16,091 nt of DNA, taken from positions 1 to 16,091 of the forward strand of contig JAKACL010000027.1 of assembly GCA_021821425.1 (NCBI GenBank), in the 5' to 3' direction. Below the pieces are notes generated by a model. That model saw only the letters and a list, made by a program, of their open reading frames with translations. It searched no databases and was not told where the DNA came from. The stretch is from Pseudomonadota bacterium (GTDB lineage Bacteria > Pseudomonadota > Gammaproteobacteria > Burkholderiales > Thiobacillaceae). Both the position numbers and the translations under genes were made by a program. Below, piece after piece: positions 11,565 to 16,091 of this stretch. The stretch's first letter is position 1; each line of letters starts with the position of its first letter.

Positions 11565-12938
11565 GTGGAATACCCCAAGGAAATTTTCAAGGCCTACGAC
11601 ATCCGCGGCATCGTCGGCAAGACCTTCACCGCCGAGATCGTCGAGGCGATCGGCCACGCCATCGGCTCCGAAGCCGTCGCGCGCGGCCAGAAGGAAATCT
11701 GCATCGGCCGCGACGGCCGCCTGTCCGGCCCCGACATGGCTGCGGCACTCGCGCGCGGCATCCAGAAGGCCGGCATCGGCGTGGTCGACCTCGGCATGGT
11801 CGCCACCCCGATGACCTATTTCGCGGCGTACCAGCTGAACACCAGCAGCGCGGTGATGGTCACCGGCAGCCATAACCCGCCCGACTACAACGGTCTGAAA
11901 ATGGTGCTCGGCGGCGAAACCCTGTCGGGCGACACCATCCAGAAGCTGCGCGAGCGACTGCTCAACAACGACCTCGCGCATGGCAACGGCGGCTATCGCC
12001 AGCACGACATCGCCGGCGAATACATCACCCGCATCGTCTCCGACGTCAAGCTCACGCGTCCGATGAAAATCATCGTCGACTGCGGCAACGGCGTGGCCGG
12101 CGCGTTCGCACCCAAGCTGTATCGCGACATGGGCTGCCAGGTCGAGGAACTGTTCTGCGAGGTCGACGGCAATTTTCCCAATCACCATCCCGATCCCTCG
12201 CAGCCGAAGAACCTGCAGGACCTGATCGCCGCGCTGAAAACCAGCGATGCCGAAATCGGCCTGGCCTTCGACGGCGACGGCGACCGTCTCGGCGTCGTCA
12301 CCAAGGACGGCAGCATCATCTTCCCCGACCGCCAGTTGATGCTGTTCGCCGACGACGTGCTCAGCCGCAACCCCGGCGCCGAGATCATTTTCGACGTCAA
12401 GTCGACGCGCAAGCTGTTCGGCTGGATCCGCGAGCGCGGCGGCCGTCCGCTGTTGTGGAAGACCGGCCACAGCTTCATCAAGGCGAAGATGAAGGAGACC
12501 GGCGCGCTGCTGGCAGGCGAGATGTCGGGCCACGTGTTCTTCAAGGAACGCTGGTTCGGTTTCGACGACGGGCTCTACGCCGGCGCGCGGCTGCTCGAAT
12601 ACCTGTCGAAGCAGGCCGACATCAACGCCACCCTGCACGGCCTGCCCGACACGCTCAACACACCCGAGCTCAACATCAAGATGGCCGAAGGCGAGCATTA
12701 CACGCTAATGGAGACGCTGCAGAAAAACGCGCGCTTTCCCGACGCGCAGGAAATCATCACGCTCGACGGCCTGCGCGTGGAATATGCCGACGGTTTCGGC
12801 CTGGCGCGCCCGTCCAACACCACGCCGGTAATCGTGCTGCGGTTCGAGGCCGACACCGCCGAGGCGCTGGAACGCATCCAGGCCGACTTCCGCCGCGTGA
12901 TCCACGAGTCCGCGCCCGCGCTCACGCTGCCGTTCTGA
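11565..12938 (+). CDS. algC: Phosphomannomutase/phosphoglucomutase (AlgC/ManB type)
   Basis: A 457-residue alpha-D-phosphohexomutase that interconverts hexose 6- and 1-phosphates, feeding GDP-mannose or UDP-glucose for surface polysaccharides. The phosphoserine loop TGSHNPPDYNG has catalytic Ser102. The magnesium site DGDGDRLG is at 236-243, the sugar-binding loop GEMSGH at 318-323, and the phosphate-binding RPSNTTP near the C-terminus. Length and motif spacing match Pseudomonas AlgC-type bifunctional enzymes better than strict PGM. The start is GTG 11565 (VEYPKEIFKAYDIRGIVG) with GGGAG upstream. The following glycosyltransferase supports a glycan role. The exact hexose preference cannot be read from sequence, so the symbol is a family label. 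Confidence 0.92.
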   Translation: MEYPKEIFKAYDIRGIVGKTFTAEIVEAIGHAIGSEAVARGQKEICIGRDGRLSGPDMAAALARGIQKAGIGVVDLGMVATPMTYFAAYQLNTSSAVMVTGSHNPPDYNGLKMVLGGETLSGDTIQKLRERLLNNDLAHGNGGYRQHDIAGEYITRIVSDVKLTRPMKIIVDCGNGVAGAFAPKLYRDMGCQVEELFCEVDGNFPNHHPDPSQPKNLQDLIAALKTSDAEIGLAFDGDGDRLGVVTKDGSIIFPDRQLMLFADDVLSRNPGAEIIFDVKSTRKLFGWIRERGGRPLLWKTGHSFIKAKMKETGALLAGEMSGHVFFKERWFGFDDGLYAGARLLEYLSKQADINATLHGLPDTLNTPELNIKMAEGEHYTLMETLQKNARFPDAQEIITLDGLRVEYADGFGLARPSNTTPVIVLRFEADTAEALERIQADFRRVIHESAPALTLPF

Positions 12939-12943
12939 GCGTC

Positions 12944-14032
12944 ATGAGCGAGGCGCCGCGCAGCCTGCACGTGATCGGGGGCAAGGGGCTCGGCGGTGCG
13001 GAAGGCTTCTTCACTCGCCTGGTGAATGCGCTGGCGCGCCGCGGCGAACCGGTCGCCGCCGTTACGGTGGGCAATGGCGCCATCGCCCGCGCGATCGACC
13101 CCGCGGTGCGTCATTATCACGCCCCCATGCTCGGCACCTGGGATCTGTACTCGCGCTGGAAAATCAATCGCTGCATCGCCGATTTCCAGCCCGACGTGGT
13201 GCAGACCTACATGGGCCGTGCAACCCGTATCGTGCGCCTGCCGCGCGGTCGCGCACCGGTTCATCTGGCGCGCCTGGGCGGCTTCTACAACCTCAAGGGC
13301 TACCGCCATGCCCACGCCTGGGTGGGCAACACGCGCGGGATTCACGACTACCTGACCGCGCATGGTCTGCCTGCCGAACGGGTTCATCAGATCGGCAATT
13401 TCGTGGATGCCTCGCCGCGCCTCGACTCTTCCGCGCTCGATGCGCTGCGCGAGCAACTGGGGTTGCATGGCTGCCGCGTCGTTCTCGGCCTGGGCCGCCT
13501 GCACGTCAACAAGGGCTGGGCCGATCTGCTGCGTGCGTTTGCGAGCCTGCCTGCCGCACTCGCCGCCGCACCGCTGCATCTGCTGATGGTGGGCGACGGT
13601 CCCTTGCGCAGGGAACTGGAAGCCCTGTCCGGCGAACTCGGCATCGCCGCGCGCGTTCACTGGGCCGGCTGGAAGCACGACCCGGCGCCCTACTACCAGC
13701 TGGCCGATGTCTTTGTCTGCGCATCGGTGCACGAGCCGCTCGGCAATGTGATCCTGGAAGCCTGGGCGAACCGCACGCTGGTGGTAGCGACCCGCGCCCA
13801 GGGGCCGCAGGAATTGATACAGGACGGTGTGAATGGGCTGCTGGCGCCGCTCGCCGACGCGGCCGGGCTGGCGACGATCCTGCAGCATGCGCTGGCACTC
13901 GATACCGGGCAACGCGAGCGCCTGGTCGAAGCGGGTGCCGACGAAGTGGAACGCCTCTATTCGGAAACCGCGATCGTGTCCGCCTACACGGCACTGTACG
14001 CGCGCCTGCGCAACGACGTTCGCCTCGATTAA
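12944..14032 (+). CDS. GT4-family glycosyltransferase
   Basis: A 362-residue retaining glycosyltransferase of the GT-B/GT4 type. An N-terminal acceptor domain starts LHVIGGKGLGGAEGFFTRLV. The C-terminal donor domain opens at VVLGLGRLHVNKGWADLL. The E-x7-E motif EPLGNVILE falls at residues 264-272, typical of nucleotide-sugar binding. The ATG lies five bases after the stop of the mutase gene. It probably adds a sugar to lipopolysaccharide core or another surface glycan. The similarity is to WaaG/RfaG-like enzymes in general pattern, but donor and acceptor are not determinable. A short stem ACCGGC/GCCGGT (14036-14057) follows its stop, without a T run. Confidence 0.88.
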   Translation: MSEAPRSLHVIGGKGLGGAEGFFTRLVNALARRGEPVAAVTVGNGAIARAIDPAVRHYHAPMLGTWDLYSRWKINRCIADFQPDVVQTYMGRATRIVRLPRGRAPVHLARLGGFYNLKGYRHAHAWVGNTRGIHDYLTAHGLPAERVHQIGNFVDASPRLDSSALDALREQLGLHGCRVVLGLGRLHVNKGWADLLRAFASLPAALAAAPLHLLMVGDGPLRRELEALSGELGIAARVHWAGWKHDPAPYYQLADVFVCASVHEPLGNVILEAWANRTLVVATRAQGPQELIQDGVNGLLAPLADAAGLATILQHALALDTGQRERLVEAGADEVERLYSETAIVSAYTALYARLRNDVRLD

Positions 14033-14099
14033 TCCACCGGCAGCTGCTAAAGCCGGTCAGTGCACGGATCGGCATTCGCTCGTCGTTGCGCATACGGGC

Positions 14100-14105
14100 T
14101 AGAAT
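14100..14105 (+). promoter_or_regulatory. Possible -10 box for corA
   Basis: TAGAAT in the gap after the glycosyltransferase. If it is real, transcription starts near 14112, which rules out the GTG at 14060 as the corA start. There is no clear -35. Confidence 0.4.
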
Positions 14106-14128
14106 TCAACTTCACCTCCACGTTCACG

Positions 14129-15106
14129 TTGCTGCAAGGGACCATCATCGACTGCCTGCTCTTTCGCGACTCGACCTGCCAGGCGATTGAATTCGAAGAC
14201 ATCAGCGACCATGTCGGCCAGCCTGATCGTTTCGTCTGGGTCGAACTCAAATCCCCTGATACCCGCACCATCTCACAGCTGGGCGACGAACTCGGCCTGC
14301 ATGCACTGGCGCTGGAAGATGCCATCTCCACCCATCAGCGTTCCAAGCTCGAGGAATACGACAAACACGTTTTCATCGCCACGCGCACTGTGCAGATGTG
14401 GGAATCGCGGATGGAACTCGGCGAGACGCACCTGTTTGTCGGCAGCAATTACGTCATCGCCATCCGTCACGACAGCGGCGCGGGCTACCAGCGGGTGGTC
14501 GACCGTCTGCAACACCGTCCCAACGGCATCCAGGCGGCAACGCCCTATGCCTTGTATCTGGTGCTCGACCTCATCGTCGACCGGTTCAGGCCGGTGATCG
14601 AAAGCATGCAGGATCGCTTCCAGTCTCTCGAAAGCCAGCTGATGAGCGGGGAGCGATCGGGGCGCGCCATCCTGGAGCGGCTATACGAAATGAAACGCGA
14701 CTTGACCCTGTTGCGCGACGTCGCCGAACCGATGCAGGACATCACCCAGGACCTGATCCGCCTGCATCCCGCGCTGGTCCCCAAGGAGCTCAGGGCGTAC
14801 TACCGCGACATCCACGACCATGCGGTGCGGGTGTCGGCCGCCATCGATCGCCTGCGGATGTCGACTTCGGACGCGATGCAGTTCCATCTCGCCTCGCTGT
14901 CGCTAAAGCAGAACGAATCGGTGCAGAAGCTGGCCGGCTGGGGCGCGCTGCTGGCGCTGCCCACCGTGGTGTTCAGCCTGTATGGAATGAACTTTGAATT
15001 CATGCCGGAACTGGAATGGGCGTGGGCCTACCCGACGCTGCTGTTGGCAACCGGCGCCGCGGTGCTGGTGCTGCATCGGCGGCTGAAGCGGCGCGGCTGG
15101 ATCTAG
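14129..15106 (+). CDS. corA: CorA-family magnesium/cobalt transporter
   Basis: CorA forms homopentameric channels for Mg2+ and other divalent ions in the inner membrane. The cytoplasmic domain occupies roughly residues 1-260 and includes a long helical region (about 150-260). Two C-terminal membrane helices follow: LAGWGALLALPTVVFSLY, ending in the signature YGMN (GMN at about 286-288), then WAWAYPTLLLATGAAVLVL, with a basic tail RRLKRRGWI. The periplasmic loop FEFMPELE fits the family. The start is uncertain: TTG 14129 is given (325 residues). A purine-rich AAGGG (14136-14140) instead points to initiation at one of two tandem ATC codons (14144, 14147), where homologues would be expected to have ATG. 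A GTG at 14060 is the longest option. Confidence 0.9.
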   Translation: MLQGTIIDCLLFRDSTCQAIEFEDISDHVGQPDRFVWVELKSPDTRTISQLGDELGLHALALEDAISTHQRSKLEEYDKHVFIATRTVQMWESRMELGETHLFVGSNYVIAIRHDSGAGYQRVVDRLQHRPNGIQAATPYALYLVLDLIVDRFRPVIESMQDRFQSLESQLMSGERSGRAILERLYEMKRDLTLLRDVAEPMQDITQDLIRLHPALVPKELRAYYRDIHDHAVRVSAAIDRLRMSTSDAMQFHLASLSLKQNESVQKLAGWGALLALPTVVFSLYGMNFEFMPELEWAWAYPTLLLATGAAVLVLHRRLKRRGWI

Positions 15107-15143
15107 TCGCGCCGCACGACTTGCTTGCGCGCTGCGCGCTGTC

Positions 15144-16091
15144 TTACTTGCGCGTGGCGCGCACGTAACGGACGCGCGTTCCAGCCGCCTCGTCGCGTTC
15201 GAGCCACACCACATGCAGCGCACCGGCCGCATCCAGCGCGGCCACCGGGTCGGAGTGCGAGCCCGGTCCATGCGCCGCAGGAACGGTAAAGTCTTCGCTG
15301 AACGCCTCGCCATCCCATTCGGACAGCCACACGTCCGGCGTGCCGTCGCGAGCGTCGTCCCACAGCGCCAACAGACGGCCGCCGGCGTCGCTGACGACCA
15401 GCGCATGCCATTGCGCCATGTTGTCGCCGAAATTGTCCTGCACCCTGAGGTTCTTGCCGAAGCGGCGCGTGCCGGGGTCGAATGCGGCAAACACGTCATA
15501 GCCGGACAGGAAATCGCGCTTGTCGAGCCATACCGCGACGGCGCCGCGCTCCCCCCAGGGCGCCAGCGTCGGGCGCATCGCGCCGGTGCCTGCGCCCAGC
15601 CCATCCACGCTGCCGCTGCGGCGGTCGGTCAGCCGGGCAGGCGGCGCAAAGCTGCGGCCGTCGCTGCTGTGGCTCACCAGCGGCACGGTATGCCGGTAAC
15701 GGCGGTCTTCCCACGCCACCGTCACGCTGCCATCGCCCGTCACCGCCAGCGCCGGCCAGCCCTGGTCGTCGACCGACGGCGCCGCCTCGACCGGCTGCAC
15801 CGATTGCACGCCCAGCGCGTCGCCCTTCAGCCTCAACGTGGCGACGACGATGCGCTTGAAGCGACCCGCCTGCTCGGCCCAGGCCGCATACACAATGTCG
15901 CCACGGCTGCCCAGCGTCACCTGCGCCGCTGCAGCCTTCGACAGCTGCAGCGGCGTGCCGCCGGGCAGCACCCGCGCCTGTATCGCGCCGGCTTCTTCCC
16001 ACGCCGCCACGAAGCGGCCCCCGCCCAGCGCCAGCACCACCGGCTCATAGCATTCGTTTTTGCTCAAGCGGATTTCCGGCTTGAATTGCGT
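15144..16091 (-). CDS. Sialidase/BNR-like beta-propeller protein (partial, N-terminus outside window)
   Basis: The minus-strand frame is open to the window edge, giving 315 residues with the N-terminus missing. It contains about six repeats of roughly 45 residues, each with a small hydrophobic strand and an aromatic W followed by an acidic or basic residue: FVAAWEEAG, VYAAWAEQAG, VTVAWEDRR, VAVWLDKRD, LLALWDDARDG and LHVVWLERDE. One Asp-box-like unit (SSDGRSF) is present. The pattern is that of a sialidase or BNR-type beta-propeller, often secreted, but the signal peptide and any catalytic residues would lie outside the window. I cannot assign an activity. It converges with corA; the 37 bases between hold only a GC-rich GCGCG/CGCGC stem. 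Confidence 0.75.
   Translation of the reverse strand, partial: TQFKPEIRLSKNECYEPVVLALGGGRFVAAWEEAGAIQARVLPGGTPLQLSKAAAAQVTLGSRGDIVYAAWAEQAGRFKRIVVATLRLKGDALGVQSVQPVEAAPSVDDQGWPALAVTGDGSVTVAWEDRRYRHTVPLVSHSSDGRSFAPPARLTDRRSGSVDGLGAGTGAMRPTLAPWGERGAVAVWLDKRDFLSGYDVFAAFDPGTRRFGKNLRVQDNFGDNMAQWHALVVSDAGGRLLALWDDARDGTPDVWLSEWDGEAFSEDFTVPAAHGPGSHSDPVAALDAAGALHVVWLERDEAAGTRVRYVRATRK

Overview
The window looks like chromosomal DNA of a high-GC betaproteobacterium. The gene content and order (thiS-thiG-trmB, ilvE, algC-type mutase, corA) and a DsrC-family protein typical of sulfur oxidisers point to a Thiobacillus-like organism. That placement is inference from protein sequences, with no marker gene in view.

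Layout. (1) Positions 1-2295, minus strand: a tight run thiS, thiG, trmB and a truncated MarC-family membrane protein, covering thiamin thiazole synthesis, tRNA m7G46 methylation and a membrane protein. (2) Positions 2296-3522: an AT-richer accessory patch. It holds a seqA homologue with its own consensus-like promoter, bracketed by roughly 70-bp inverted repeats. The right repeat is the promoter of an intact tRNA-Gly(CCC) gene at 3449-3522, and a strong three-part hairpin lies between seqA and that repeat. (3) Positions 3523-4193: a long non-coding stretch with a REP-like palindrome, a sigma-28 (FliA)-type promoter and a GEMM-type cyclic-di-GMP-I riboswitch. These lead into a 733-residue DUF1631 protein. 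(4) Positions 6460-7931: mutY, then a DsrC/TusE-family protein lacking both redox cysteines. (5) Minus strand: an RNase T2-family lipoprotein. (6) Positions 8820-15106, plus strand: ilvE, a CHCC zinc-finger protein, a SnoaL-like protein, a YheT-type alpha/beta hydrolase, a phosphomannomutase/phosphoglucomutase, a GT4 glycosyltransferase and a CorA transporter. (7) Right edge, minus strand: a beta-propeller-like protein that runs out of the window.

How they fit together. ThiS and ThiG work in one pathway. The mutase and glycosyltransferase suggest sugar-nucleotide supply and surface polysaccharide assembly. The most distinctive parts are the seqA unit tied to a tRNA gene through inverted copies of the tRNA promoter, and the DUF1631 gene that appears to take both flagellar (sigma-28) and c-di-GMP (riboswitch) inputs.
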